Assembly: GCA_027485235.1 (NCBI GenBank)
Contig: JAIXRJ010000030.1
Coordinates: forward strand, 1 to 64,000
DNA: 64,000 bases
DNA from: Comamonadaceae bacterium
GTDB lineage: Bacteria > Pseudomonadota > Gammaproteobacteria > Burkholderiales > Burkholderiaceae_C
Reading direction: 5' to 3'
The notes below the pieces were generated by a model. It was given only the letters and a program-made list of their open reading frames with translations. It ran no database searches and was not told where the DNA came from. Every line of letters begins with the position of its first letter. Position 1 is the first letter of the stretch. This document shows, one piece after another, positions 31,488-40,455 of the stretch. The position numbers and the translations under genes were made by a program.

Positions 31488-32465
31488 ATGAGCACTTTTC
31501 AAACCACCGGCGCGCGCGCCACGGGCCTGGCCACTTTGGCCGCTGACGGCACCGTGCTGGACACCTGGTTCCCGGCCCCTGAGCTGGCCAACGGCATTGC
31601 CGCCAGCGGCAGCACCCGCCTGACCGCGGCAGAAGCCGTGGCGGCTCTCGGCGCTGACGTGGCCCAGGCCCTGAGTGCCTGCGCGGTGCGTGGCACCACC
31701 GTGGTGGCGGTGCGCACCGAGATCAAATCGCTGGCCGATGCGCCGGCCGACACACACGACGCCTACCTGCGCTTGCACCTGCTGAGCCACCGCCTGGTTC
31801 AGCCACACGGCGCGAACATGACCGGCATCTTTGGCCTGCTGGCCAATGTGGCCTGGACCAACTTCGGTCCTTGCGCCGTGGCCGATGTGCCTGCCGCGCG
31901 CCTGAAGGCCCGCGCCAGCGGCCGTGTCCTCGAAATCAAAGGCGTGGACAAGTTCCCCCAAATGACCGACTACGTGATCCCCTCGGGCGTGCGCATCGCC
32001 AACGCCGACCGCGTGCGCCTGGGCGCGCACCTGGCCAGCGGCACCACCGTGATGCACGAAGGCTTTTGCAACTTCAACGCCGGCACGCTGGGCGCGAGCA
32101 TGGTCGAAGGCCGCATCAGCGCAGGCGTGGTGGTCGATGACGCCAGCGACATCGGCGGCGGCGCGTCCATCATGGGCACGCTGTCGGGTGGCGGCAAAGA
32201 AGTCATCAAGGTCGGCAAGCGCTGCTTGCTGGGCGCCAACGCCGGCATCGGCATCTCGCTGGGCGACGACTGCATTGTGGAAGCCGGCTGCTACATCACC
32301 GGCGGCAGCCGCGTGCAGATGCCCGACGGTTCGGTCATGAAAGCCAAAGAGCTGTCCGGCAAAAACGGCATCTTGTTCCGCCGCGATTCACAGTCGGGCG
32401 CACTGCACGCGATCCCGCGCAACAAGAGCTGGGGCGAATTGAACGCCGAGTTGCACAAGAACTGA
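31488..32465 (+). CDS. dapD: Tetrahydrodipicolinate N-succinyltransferase, DapD2 type
   Basis: 325 residues. Transfers succinyl from succinyl-CoA to tetrahydrodipicolinate in the succinylase branch of lysine and diaminopimelate synthesis. The C-terminal half is a left-handed beta-helix of hexapeptide repeats (TDYVIPSGVRIANADRVRLG, ASDIGGGASIMGTLSGGG, GANAGIGISLGDDCIVEAG read in blocks). The N-terminal domain, starting MSTFQTTGARATGLATL, is the longer type seen in Pseudomonas and actinobacteria, not the E. coli form. CGGAG lies 7 bases before the ATG. An in-frame ATG at 31446 sits inside the hairpin and is unlikely. A strong terminator follows. Confidence 0.9.
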   Translation: MSTFQTTGARATGLATLAADGTVLDTWFPAPELANGIAASGSTRLTAAEAVAALGADVAQALSACAVRGTTVVAVRTEIKSLADAPADTHDAYLRLHLLSHRLVQPHGANMTGIFGLLANVAWTNFGPCAVADVPAARLKARASGRVLEIKGVDKFPQMTDYVIPSGVRIANADRVRLGAHLASGTTVMHEGFCNFNAGTLGASMVEGRISAGVVVDDASDIGGGASIMGTLSGGGKEVIKVGKRCLLGANAGIGISLGDDCIVEAGCYITGGSRVQMPDGSVMKAKELSGKNGILFRRDSQSGALHAIPRNKSWGELNAELHKN

Positions 32466-32487
32466 TTTTTCAGTCCTTGCTCAAAGG

Positions 32488-32522
32488 AAACGGCGTGCAC
32501 GCGAGCGCGGCACGCCGTTTTT
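32488..32522. terminator. Intrinsic terminator of dapD, overlapping the aacS stop
   Basis: AAACGGCGTGC (32488-32498) pairs perfectly with GCACGCCGTTT (32510-32520), then Ts continue to 32522. The last bases include the complement of the aacS stop codon, so one hairpin closes both convergent genes; on the minus strand the T-run is interrupted. Confidence 0.85.
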
Positions 32523-34617
32523 ACGCTTTGGCCAAATGCTGATTTGCCAACTCCACGTACCAGTCCAAACAAGCCGGATTGGCCATGGCGTCCCGGTTGA
32601 CGACCTTTTCCAAGGGCTGGCCGAGCATGAGCTTTTTGATGGGCAGCTCCTGCTTTTTGCCGGACAGGGTGCGCGGGATCTCGGCCACCTGGAAGATCTC
32701 GTTCGGGATGAAGCGGGGGCTGAGCGCCACCTTGATGGCGTTGTTGAGCTTGGCCTTGACCGCATCATCCAGCGCCGTGCCCGGGCGCAGCACCACAAAC
32801 AGCGGCATGTAACTTTCTTTGCCCAGGTACTCCAGGTCCACCACCATCGAGTCCATGACTTCGGGCAGGGCCTCGACCGCGCTGTACAACTCGCTGGTGC
32901 CCATGCGCAGGCCGTAGCGGTTGATGGTGGCATCGCTGCGGCCAAAAATCACGCAGCCTTCGCCCACGCCTTGCGTATCGCCAATGCGCAGCCAGTCGCC
33001 GTGCCGCCAGACGCCGCCCATGCTGGCCGGACCGTGGCCGCCGCCGGGTAGGCGGCCATGGCCTGCGGGGTACATCTCAAAATAACTGGCGAGGTAGCGG
33101 GCGTTGTCCTGGTCGTTCCAGAAGTACAGGGGCATGGACGGGATGGGCTGCGCGCAGACCAGCTCGCCGACCTCGCCCAACACGGGCTCGCCCGCTTCGT
33201 TCCAGGCCTCGACCGCGCAGCCGAGCTCGCGGCACTGCATGACGCCGGGCACTTGCGGCAGCTCGCGGTGGCCGCCCAAAAAGGCCCCCGCAAAGTCGGT
33301 GCCGCCCGAGATGTTGCACCACCAGATGTCGGTGCCGATGGCCTGAAATTGCGCCGTGCCCCAGCTTTGGGTCTCGGGCGACAAGGGCGATCCAGTGGTG
33401 CCCAGGGCGCGCACCCCCGACACATCACCACAACGCGAAATAGCCACACCCGCCTTTTGGCAATTGGCAAAAAAGGCCGCGCCCGCCCCAAAAAAGGTGA
33501 CCTTTTCTTCGGCCGCCATGCGCCACAAAATGCCCCAGTCGGGCTTGTCTTTGCTGCCGCCGGGGTTGCCGTCGTAGATCACGCAGGTCACGCCGTTCAG
33601 CAAACCCGCCACCTGCGCGTTCCACATGACCCAGCCGGTCGAGCTGTACCAGTGAAAGCGCTCGCCCCAGCTGTTGGGCTGGTAGCTGCAGCCGATGTCG
33701 TTGTGCAAAATCTTGTTGGCCAGCGCCACGATCACCGTGCCGCCGTGGCCGTGCACGATGGGCTTGGGCAGGCCGGTGGTACCGCTCGAATACACAATCC
33801 ACAGCGGGTGGTCAAAGGGCAGCCACAGCGGCTCAAAGGCTTGCACGGCGGCGTCGTCGCGCGCGGTGATGACCGACATCTGCACACTGGCGCCCACGGC
33901 ACACTGGGCCAGGTCCAGTGTGCCCAGGTTGTCGTGCACGATGACGTGCTGCACGGTCGGCAGCGCGTCGCGCAGCTCCTGCACCACGTCCATGCGGTCA
34001 AAGTCGCGCCCGCCGTAGCTCACGCCGTCCACCGCGATCAGCACCTTGGGCTCGATTTGCTTGAAGCGGTCGAGCACAGCGTGGGTGCCCATGTCGGGCG
34101 CACAAATGCTCCACACGCCGCCCACGCTGGCCGTGGCCAAAAACGCCACCATCGCTTCAGGAATGTTGGGCAGGTACGCCGCCACCCGGTCCCCCGGCTG
34201 CACACCCTGGGCTTGCAGGTGCAGCGCCATGGCCGCCACCTGGCGGCGCAGCTCGGGCCAAGTCATCTCGCGGCGCAGGCCTTTTTCGTTGTGGCTGATG
34301 ACCGCCAGAAACCCCGCCGCGTGCGCGGGCTGCACATGGCGCAGCACCTGGTGCGCGTAATTGGTCTGGGCCCCCGGAAACCACTTGGCCCCCGGCATGA
34401 CGTTGTTCGCCAAGACGGCTGTGTGCGGCGTGGGCGACTGGAAGTCGAAGTAATCCCAGATGCTTTGCCAAAACGCGTCCAGCTCGGTCACCGACCAGCG
34501 CCAGAGCTCGTTGTAGGTGGCAAAGGTCAACCCGCGTTCATCGCGCAGCCAGTTTTGGTAGAGCCTGATCTGGGGCAGGTAGGGAGCAGGGGCAGCAGGT
34601 CGTGTCGCGGTGTTCAT
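32521..34617 (-). CDS. aacS: Acetoacetyl-CoA synthetase (acetoacetate-CoA ligase)
   Basis: 698 residues of the adenylate-forming family, activating acetoacetate to acetoacetyl-CoA with ATP. The N-terminal ACAS-type segment includes FDFQSPTPHTAVLANNVMPGAKWF. The AMP-binding motif YSSGTTGLPKP is near residue 270, the GTTGSPLSPE and WWCNISGGTDFAGAF blocks follow, and the C-terminal catalytic Lys region reads RTLSGKKQELPIKKL. The last visible features match AacS better than acetyl-CoA synthetase. It could recycle the acetoacetate released by the BKACE enzyme at 15.9 kb, which is inference. It shares a terminator hairpin with dapD. Confidence 0.9.
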   Translation of the reverse strand: MNTATRPAAPAPYLPQIRLYQNWLRDERGLTFATYNELWRWSVTELDAFWQSIWDYFDFQSPTPHTAVLANNVMPGAKWFPGAQTNYAHQVLRHVQPAHAAGFLAVISHNEKGLRREMTWPELRRQVAAMALHLQAQGVQPGDRVAAYLPNIPEAMVAFLATASVGGVWSICAPDMGTHAVLDRFKQIEPKVLIAVDGVSYGGRDFDRMDVVQELRDALPTVQHVIVHDNLGTLDLAQCAVGASVQMSVITARDDAAVQAFEPLWLPFDHPLWIVYSSGTTGLPKPIVHGHGGTVIVALANKILHNDIGCSYQPNSWGERFHWYSSTGWVMWNAQVAGLLNGVTCVIYDGNPGGSKDKPDWGILWRMAAEEKVTFFGAGAAFFANCQKAGVAISRCGDVSGVRALGTTGSPLSPETQSWGTAQFQAIGTDIWWCNISGGTDFAGAFLGGHRELPQVPGVMQCRELGCAVEAWNEAGEPVLGEVGELVCAQPIPSMPLYFWNDQDNARYLASYFEMYPAGHGRLPGGGHGPASMGGVWRHGDWLRIGDTQGVGEGCVIFGRSDATINRYGLRMGTSELYSAVEALPEVMDSMVVDLEYLGKESYMPLFVVLRPGTALDDAVKAKLNNAIKVALSPRFIPNEIFQVAEIPRTLSGKKQELPIKKLMLGQPLEKVVNRDAMANPACLDWYVELANQHLAKA

Positions 34618-34700
34618 GCGTTGCAGCGTATCAGCGGCCCGGCACCGCTGTCACGCGCATCAACCCTGACATGTGCACCTAGGTGACAGGCCCACAAGCT

Positions 34701-35267
34701 TCAGGCGGCCGGGTCCTTTTGCATGCGTGCACTCTTCCAGTACACGTCGTCGCCGCCGTTCATGCGGTTGAGCACGCGGGCCAGCACAAACATCAGGTCC
34801 GACAGGCGGTTGAGGTATTGGCGCGGTGTGTCGTTCAAGGCCTCTTCGTTGCCCAGCGCCACACACGCGCGTTCGGCCCGGCGCGCCACGGTACGGCACA
34901 CATGGGCCTGTGATGCGCCGCGGGTGCCTGCGGGCAAGATGAATTCCTCGAGCTTGGGCAGTTGGGCGTTGTGCATTTCGAGGGCCTCGTCGAGGGCCGC
35001 CACGGCTTCCTCCTTGAGCAGCTCAAAGCCAGGAATGGACAGCTCGCCGCCCAAGTTGAACAACTGGTGCTGGACCTCCACCAACACATCCCGCACGCCG
35101 TCGGGCATGTCTTCGCACAGCAGCAGGCCGATGTGCGAGTTCAGTTCGTCCACCTCACCCATGGCGTGCACACGCAAGCTGTTTTTGGACACGCGCTGGT
35201 TGTTGCCCAAGCCGGTGGTGCCGTTGTCCCCGGTGCGGGTGGCGATTTGTGTGAGTCGGTTGGCCAT
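34701..35267 (-). CDS. PduO-type cob(I)alamin adenosyltransferase
   Basis: 188-residue cytosolic enzyme making adenosylcobalamin from cob(I)alamin and ATP. It has the ATP-binding start TRTGDNGTTGLGNNQRVSK (about residues 10-28) and the conserved CRTVARRAER (about 122-131), with RLSDLMFVLARVLN near the end. It is transcribed alone with an AAGAGAG ribosome site, divergent from the FAD-linked dehydrogenase. Presence of this enzyme implies a B12-dependent mutase elsewhere, for instance methylmalonyl-CoA mutase handling propionyl-CoA from AcuI. Confidence 0.9.
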   Translation of the reverse strand: MANRLTQIATRTGDNGTTGLGNNQRVSKNSLRVHAMGEVDELNSHIGLLLCEDMPDGVRDVLVEVQHQLFNLGGELSIPGFELLKEEAVAALDEALEMHNAQLPKLEEFILPAGTRGASQAHVCRTVARRAERACVALGNEEALNDTPRQYLNRLSDLMFVLARVLNRMNGGDDVYWKSARMQKDPAA

Positions 35268-35468
35268 GGTCTTGCTCTCTTTGTTTCTTCGCTCAAGTGT
35301 GCGGGATCAGGAAAATGGCCCACAGGGATGGGCTCCTGCACAGGCCTTTGATTGTCGGGCAACTGACCACAACTTGTCTGACAACGGACAGCAAGGCCTC
35401 TGTTTGCGGCGTAAACTGCGTTTTCGAATGTTTGGCGGATTTGGCCCGCCACCAATGGAGACACGCCC

Positions 35469-36896
35469 ATGAACGCCCCCACCCCCGCCGCCCACCTGGC
35501 CCCCGAAATCGCGCAACGCGCTGTGCCCGAAGCCTTTTTAACGGCCCTCAAAGCCCGCTTTGGTCACAACTGCTCCACCGCACTGGTGGTGCGCGAACAG
35601 CATGGGCGGGACGAGTCGGCTTTCACCACGGTGCCGCCTCCGGCCGCGGTGGTGTTTGCCGAAAACACACAAGATGTGCAGGACGCCGTCAAGCTGTGCG
35701 CCGAGCACAAGGTGCCGGTCATTCCCTTCGGCGTGGGCTCTTCTCTGGAAGGCCATTTGCTGGCGGTGCAAGGCGGCATCAGCATCGACCTGACGCGCAT
35801 GAACAAGGTGCTGGCCATCAACGCCGAAGACCTGACGGTGACGGTGCAGCCGGGCGTGACGCGCAAGCAGCTGAACGAAGAAATCAAATCCACCGGGCTG
35901 TTTTTCCCGATCGATCCCGGCGCCGACGCCACGATTGGCGGCATGAGTGCCACACGCGCCAGCGGCACCAACGCCGTGCGCTACGGCACCATGCGCGAGA
36001 ACGTGCTGGCCATGGAGGTGGTGACCGCCCAGGGCGAAGTCATCCGCACCGGCACCCGCGCCAAAAAATCCAGCGCCGGCTACGACCTGACGCGCCTGAT
36101 GGTGGGCAGCGAAGGCACACTGGGCGTGATCACCGAAGTGACGGTGCGCCTGTACCCTTTGCCCGAAGCCATTTCGGCCGCGATTTGCTCCTTCCCGAGC
36201 ATCGAAGCCGCGGTGCGCACCGTGATCCAGACCATCCAGCTCGGCGTGCCGATTGCCCGCGTGGAGCTGATCGACCACAACACCGTGCGCATGGTCAACG
36301 CCTACGCCAAGCTGGGCCTGCGCGAAGAAGCATTGCTCTTGATGGAATTCCACGGCTCCCCTGCGGGCGTCAAAGAACAGGCCGAAACGGTGCAAGAAAT
36401 TGCCAGCGAATTCGCTGGCAACGCCTTTGAATGGGCCACCACGCCCGAAGAACGCACGCGCCTGTGGACGGCGCGGCACAACGCCTACTTTGCCGCCGTG
36501 CAAAGCCGCCCCGGCTGCCGCGCCATCAGCACCGACACCTGTGTGCCGATCAGCCGCCTGGCCGACTGCCTGCTCGACTCGATCACCGAAACCGACGCCA
36601 GCGGCCTGCCCTACTTCTTGGTCGGCCATGTGGGCGACGGCAACTTCCATTTCGGCTATTTGATCGACCCGAACAATGCACAAGAGTGTGAAACCGCCGA
36701 GGCGCTGAACCAGCAACTGGTCAGCCGCGCCTTGCGCTTAGGGGGCACCTGCACGGGCGAGCACGGCATTGGCCTGCACAAGATGGACTTCTTGCGCACC
36801 GAAACCGGCGAAGGCGCGGTGGACATGATGCGCACCATCAAGCGCGCGCTGGACCCGCACAACATCATGAACCCAGGCAAGATTTTCTCGATGTGA
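35469..36896 (+). CDS. FAD-linked 2-hydroxyacid dehydrogenase (GlcD/D-lactate dehydrogenase family)
   Basis: 475 residues. Oxidises a 2-hydroxy acid, most likely D-lactate or glycolate, passing electrons to the respiratory chain. The PCMH-type FAD domain covers about residues 45-230 (VPVIPFGVGSSLEGHLLAV, FPIDPGADATIGGMSATRASG, VGSEGTLGVITEVTVRLYP). The C-terminal FAD-oxidase domain has HVGDGNFHFGYLID and GTCTGEHGIGLHKMDFL. No GlcE or GlcF partners follow, which points to a one-subunit D-lactate dehydrogenase (cytochrome-type) rather than glycolate oxidase. GGAGA precedes the ATG. A degraded REP-like sequence may lie at 35321-35342 in the upstream gap. Confidence 0.88.
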   Translation: MNAPTPAAHLAPEIAQRAVPEAFLTALKARFGHNCSTALVVREQHGRDESAFTTVPPPAAVVFAENTQDVQDAVKLCAEHKVPVIPFGVGSSLEGHLLAVQGGISIDLTRMNKVLAINAEDLTVTVQPGVTRKQLNEEIKSTGLFFPIDPGADATIGGMSATRASGTNAVRYGTMRENVLAMEVVTAQGEVIRTGTRAKKSSAGYDLTRLMVGSEGTLGVITEVTVRLYPLPEAISAAICSFPSIEAAVRTVIQTIQLGVPIARVELIDHNTVRMVNAYAKLGLREEALLLMEFHGSPAGVKEQAETVQEIASEFAGNAFEWATTPEERTRLWTARHNAYFAAVQSRPGCRAISTDTCVPISRLADCLLDSITETDASGLPYFLVGHVGDGNFHFGYLIDPNNAQECETAEALNQQLVSRALRLGGTCTGEHGIGLHKMDFLRTETGEGAVDMMRTIKRALDPHNIMNPGKIFSM

Positions 36897-36960
36897 AGGC
36901 GCACCAGGGTCTGCCCAAAGACCCCGCACAGGTTCACCAGGACAAATCGCTGGCCATGGC

Positions 36961-38703
36961 TCAAGGCAGCAGCAACTGTTCGATGCGCTGGCACAGTTGT
37001 TCAGGTTCAAACGGCTTGAGCATCACACCGCTCAGGCCAGCCGATTTGAAGCGGTCCAGGTCCAGGGGGTTGACGTTGGCGGTCAAGCCCAGCACCGGCA
37101 CTTGCTGGATGCGCTCCACCGCATCTTGGCGAATGAGCCGGGTGGCGTCGATGCCGTCCATGATCGGCATGACCATGTCCATGAAGACCAGGTCCACCCC
37201 TTGCTCTCGCAGCACATCCAGCGTCTTTTGCCCGTCTACCGCCTCCAGGACGGTGCTGTGAGGCCACGCGTTCTGCAGCACCTGTTTGAGGAGCAAGCGG
37301 TTCACCGGGTGGTCATCGGCCACCAAAAAGGTCCAAGCGCGGTCGGCACTTTGCAAGAGGTGCGGGTGCTGCTCGGCCGACTTGGCCGGGGGCGTGGCCG
37401 ACGTCAAGGGCAGTTGCAGCCAAAAGCGCGAGCCTTGACCGGGTTCACTTTCAAAACCAATTTCACCCCCGAGCAATTGGGCCAATTTCTGTGAAATGGC
37501 CAGCCCCAGACCATTCCCTCCGTACAGGGCTTGGGTGTCGTTTTCAGCTTGGGTGAAGCGTTTGAAAATCTGGTCTTGCCGCTCTTTGACGATGCCGATG
37601 CCGGTGTCGCGCACCGAAAACGCCACCCCGGGATCGGTCCAGCGCACCTGCAAAACCACCGAGCCTTGGTGCGTGAACTTGAGCGCATTGCCCAGCAAGT
37701 TCACCAGCACCTGCATCAGGCGGTGGCGGTCGGTGTGCACCCAAACGGGCAAGGCCGGGTCCAGCTCCAGGCGGTACTCCAGGTTCATGCTGGCCACGCG
37801 GGGCTTGAACAACTCGAAAGCATGTTCTGCGGTGTGGCGCAACTCAAAGGTTTCGGGCTGGATGGTCAATTGCCCCGACTGAAGTTGCGAGTAATCCAGG
37901 ATGTCGTTGATCACCGTCATCAGGTGGTCGGCCGATTGGCGTGTGTGGTTGAGCACCTTGAGGGCTTCGGGCTTGCCTTGCACCTTGGCCAGCAGCAAAG
38001 CATTGAAGCCCAAGATGGCGTTCATGGGTGTGCGCAACTCATGGCTCACGGTGGCGATGAAGTGCTCACGCAGCTTAGAGGTGTGTTCCAGTTCCTCGCG
38101 CCCGGCCTCCAGTTCGCGTTGGTGCTCACGGCTTTCTTCCAGCGCCTGGCGGTACATGCGGTCGTACATCAAGGGCACCACAATCAGCAAGCAGGTGACC
38201 AGCGTGTAAGTCATCAGCGAATTGAGCACATGCGCCATGCCCGTTTCAAAGGATTGAATCCAGCCCAGATGGTTGGAGATGGCCATGGCCAGCTGCAAGG
38301 CCATCACGACCACCAGCCAAAAAATGCCCGCCTTGCGGTGGATCACGTAAAAAGGGGTCAGGGGCAAGATCAACATCCAGGCCAAGCGAGGCGAATGAAC
38401 CCCCCCGGTGACCCAGGCTGCATAAAACAAGATCACGGCCCCCAGGCCTGTGCCCAGATGGGTCGCCCAAATCAAAGAGAAACCGTTGTTCGTCAAGACC
38501 AACAGCACCATCAGGCAGAACGCAAAACCGCTGAACATCACGTTGGCGTAAGGATAGGGGCTGAGCACGGCGTAGGCCAACAGCACCACGATCACCGCGG
38601 CCACAAAGAAGAACACGTAGGGCATCTTGCCCTGTTGAAAACGGGCGGGCAAACGGCCGGCCATGTGGGCCATTGCTGCGCGTGTCCAAGCCATGGCGCT
38701 CAC
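36961..38703 (-). CDS. Hybrid sensor histidine kinase/response regulator
   Basis: 580 residues. Residues ~28-180 hold about six hydrophobic helices with hardly any periplasmic domain, so the sensor is membrane-embedded. A short coiled coil (EESREHQRELEAGREELEH) leads to the H-box FIATVSHELRTPMNAILGF with His near 221. The ATPase boxes NLLGNALKF, DTGIGI and GGNGLGLAIS follow, then a receiver domain with phospho-Asp near 509 (VFMDMVMPIMDG) and LKP. The start is a GTG overlapping the previous kinase stop (GTGA), with an ATG three codons later as alternative. Last gene of the parAB run. Confidence 0.88.
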   Translation of the reverse strand: MSAMAWTRAAMAHMAGRLPARFQQGKMPYVFFFVAAVIVVLLAYAVLSPYPYANVMFSGFAFCLMVLLVLTNNGFSLIWATHLGTGLGAVILFYAAWVTGGVHSPRLAWMLILPLTPFYVIHRKAGIFWLVVVMALQLAMAISNHLGWIQSFETGMAHVLNSLMTYTLVTCLLIVVPLMYDRMYRQALEESREHQRELEAGREELEHTSKLREHFIATVSHELRTPMNAILGFNALLLAKVQGKPEALKVLNHTRQSADHLMTVINDILDYSQLQSGQLTIQPETFELRHTAEHAFELFKPRVASMNLEYRLELDPALPVWVHTDRHRLMQVLVNLLGNALKFTHQGSVVLQVRWTDPGVAFSVRDTGIGIVKERQDQIFKRFTQAENDTQALYGGNGLGLAISQKLAQLLGGEIGFESEPGQGSRFWLQLPLTSATPPAKSAEQHPHLLQSADRAWTFLVADDHPVNRLLLKQVLQNAWPHSTVLEAVDGQKTLDVLREQGVDLVFMDMVMPIMDGIDATRLIRQDAVERIQQVPVLGLTANVNPLDLDRFKSAGLSGVMLKPFEPEQLCQRIEQLLLP

Positions 38704-40451
38704 ACCAGACCCTTTCTCGCCAAAGCCACATGGTGACCCACCGTGCGCATCAGCGTGGCCGTGTCCATGGGTTTGTGCAGCACCTCCTTCATGCCGGCGG
38801 CCAAGCAGCGTTCGCGGTCCACCGGGTTGGTGTTGGCCGTGAGTGCCAAGATGGGCATGCGGGCCGCGATGGCAGGAAACTGCTGAAGAATTTGCCGTGT
38901 GACCTGCATGCCGTCCATGTCCGGCATGACCATGTCGATGAAGGCCACATCAAATCCTTGCTGCGTGATCAGGCTGAGTGCTTGAGCGCCACTGTCCACG
39001 GTGGTGATCTGCGCCTGGGGCCAACATTTTTGCAATTGCAACTGAGCCACCATCAGGTTGACCTTGCTGTCGTCCACCACCAGGATGCTCAGCGGCTCTT
39101 CGCTCAAGCGGTCATCGATCCAGGCGACGAACGGGTCTGTGCTCTGCGCCGCTTGCAAGGGGAGCTCTAACCAAAAACAAGCGCCGCGTCCCTCCTGACT
39201 GTCCACCCCGATCTGGCCCCCGTGCAGCAGCACCAACTTTTCGCACAGCGTTAAACCCAGGCCCGTGCCCCCAAAAGCCCGGTTGGTTTGCACATCGGCG
39301 TGTTCAAAGCGGCGGAAAATGTGCGCCTGCCGTTCATGGGGAATGCCCCGTCCGGAGTCCTGCACTTCCAACCGAATGCAATCACCTTGGGCCTTCATGC
39401 GCACCGTCACCGAACCCTCTTCGGTGAATTTGATGGCGTTGTCGACCAGTTGGTTGAGGATTTGCAGCCACCGATTGGGGTCGCCGTGCACCCGCGCAGG
39501 CAAGTCAGGGTCCCGCTCAAAATGCAAGGCCAAGCCTTTGTCGTGTGCTTTGTCACCGTGCCCTTGCTGCAACTCGTCTTGCAGGGTCTGCAGCGCAAAG
39601 TCCACCGGGTTCAAGCGCAGTTTGCCCGCCTGCAATTGCGAAAAATCCAAGATGTCGTTGACCACCTGCAGCAAATGCTCGGTTGATCGGCGGATGTGCC
39701 CGACCACCGCCAAGGTTTCGGGCTCGTCGGCCAACTCACGGTGGAGCACGCCGTTGAAGCCCAAAATCACATTCATGGGGGTGCGCAGTTCGTGGCCAAC
39801 GGCGGCCACAAATTCGTCTTTGTGTGCCTGTGCCAGGATCAGCGCTTCATGCGTGGCCTTGAGCGCATCGTTGCGCTGGTCGAGTTTGCGCAGCTGCACC
39901 TTGTGCAGGTGTTCATAAATGCGCACCCCCATCATCAGGTTCAAAAGTGCCAGCACATGGTTCAGATAAGCCCAGGTCACCACCGACGGGGACACCTCGA
40001 CGTGGCTGTCCACAAGGCCCCACCAGGTCATCGCGGTCAAGCCCAGAATGGCCAACAGCATGATGCCGATCCAGACCAAGGTGGCCGCACGCCCCAGCAT
40101 CAGCAAAACCGGCACCGACAAGACGTTGAGCCAAACCACGGCGGTGGAGTTGATGCCACCCGTGTGCATGGCCGTCAACACCACCAACAAGGCCGTCAGC
40201 GCAGTCACGGCGTGCACAAGGTGCTCAAACAGGGCCCGGATGTGCACCACGGCCAACAAGCAAACCGCCAACACCGACACCACCAAGTTGGCCTGCGCCA
40301 CCGGCTCAATGGGCGTGAACGCATAACCCAAAAAGGTGGTGCCGCACACCAGCATCAAATAGATGGTGAGCATTTCCTGACGCAAAAAACCATCGCGGCG
40401 AAACAGCCGTCGCCACCCTGCTTTGGACCCGCTTTGAACCGATGGCAACAA
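38700..40451 (-). CDS. Hybrid sensor histidine kinase/response regulator, paralogue of the next gene
   Basis: 583 residues with the same architecture as its neighbour: five to six N-terminal helices (residues ~28-175), H-box FVAAVGHELRTPMNVILGF with His near 220, ATP-binding boxes QLVDNAIKF, DSGRGIP and GGTGLGLTL, and a receiver with phospho-Asp near 506 (AFIDMVMPDMDG). The start is a TTG four bases after the parB stop with GAGG 8 bases upstream; no better start exists. The close spacing puts it in one transcript with parB. Confidence 0.87.
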   Translation of the reverse strand: MLPSVQSGSKAGWRRLFRRDGFLRQEMLTIYLMLVCGTTFLGYAFTPIEPVAQANLVVSVLAVCLLAVVHIRALFEHLVHAVTALTALLVVLTAMHTGGINSTAVVWLNVLSVPVLLMLGRAATLVWIGIMLLAILGLTAMTWWGLVDSHVEVSPSVVTWAYLNHVLALLNLMMGVRIYEHLHKVQLRKLDQRNDALKATHEALILAQAHKDEFVAAVGHELRTPMNVILGFNGVLHRELADEPETLAVVGHIRRSTEHLLQVVNDILDFSQLQAGKLRLNPVDFALQTLQDELQQGHGDKAHDKGLALHFERDPDLPARVHGDPNRWLQILNQLVDNAIKFTEEGSVTVRMKAQGDCIRLEVQDSGRGIPHERQAHIFRRFEHADVQTNRAFGGTGLGLTLCEKLVLLHGGQIGVDSQEGRGACFWLELPLQAAQSTDPFVAWIDDRLSEEPLSILVVDDSKVNLMVAQLQLQKCWPQAQITTVDSGAQALSLITQQGFDVAFIDMVMPDMDGMQVTRQILQQFPAIAARMPILALTANTNPVDRERCLAAGMKEVLHKPMDTATLMRTVGHHVALARKGLV

Positions 40452-40455
40452 GGAC

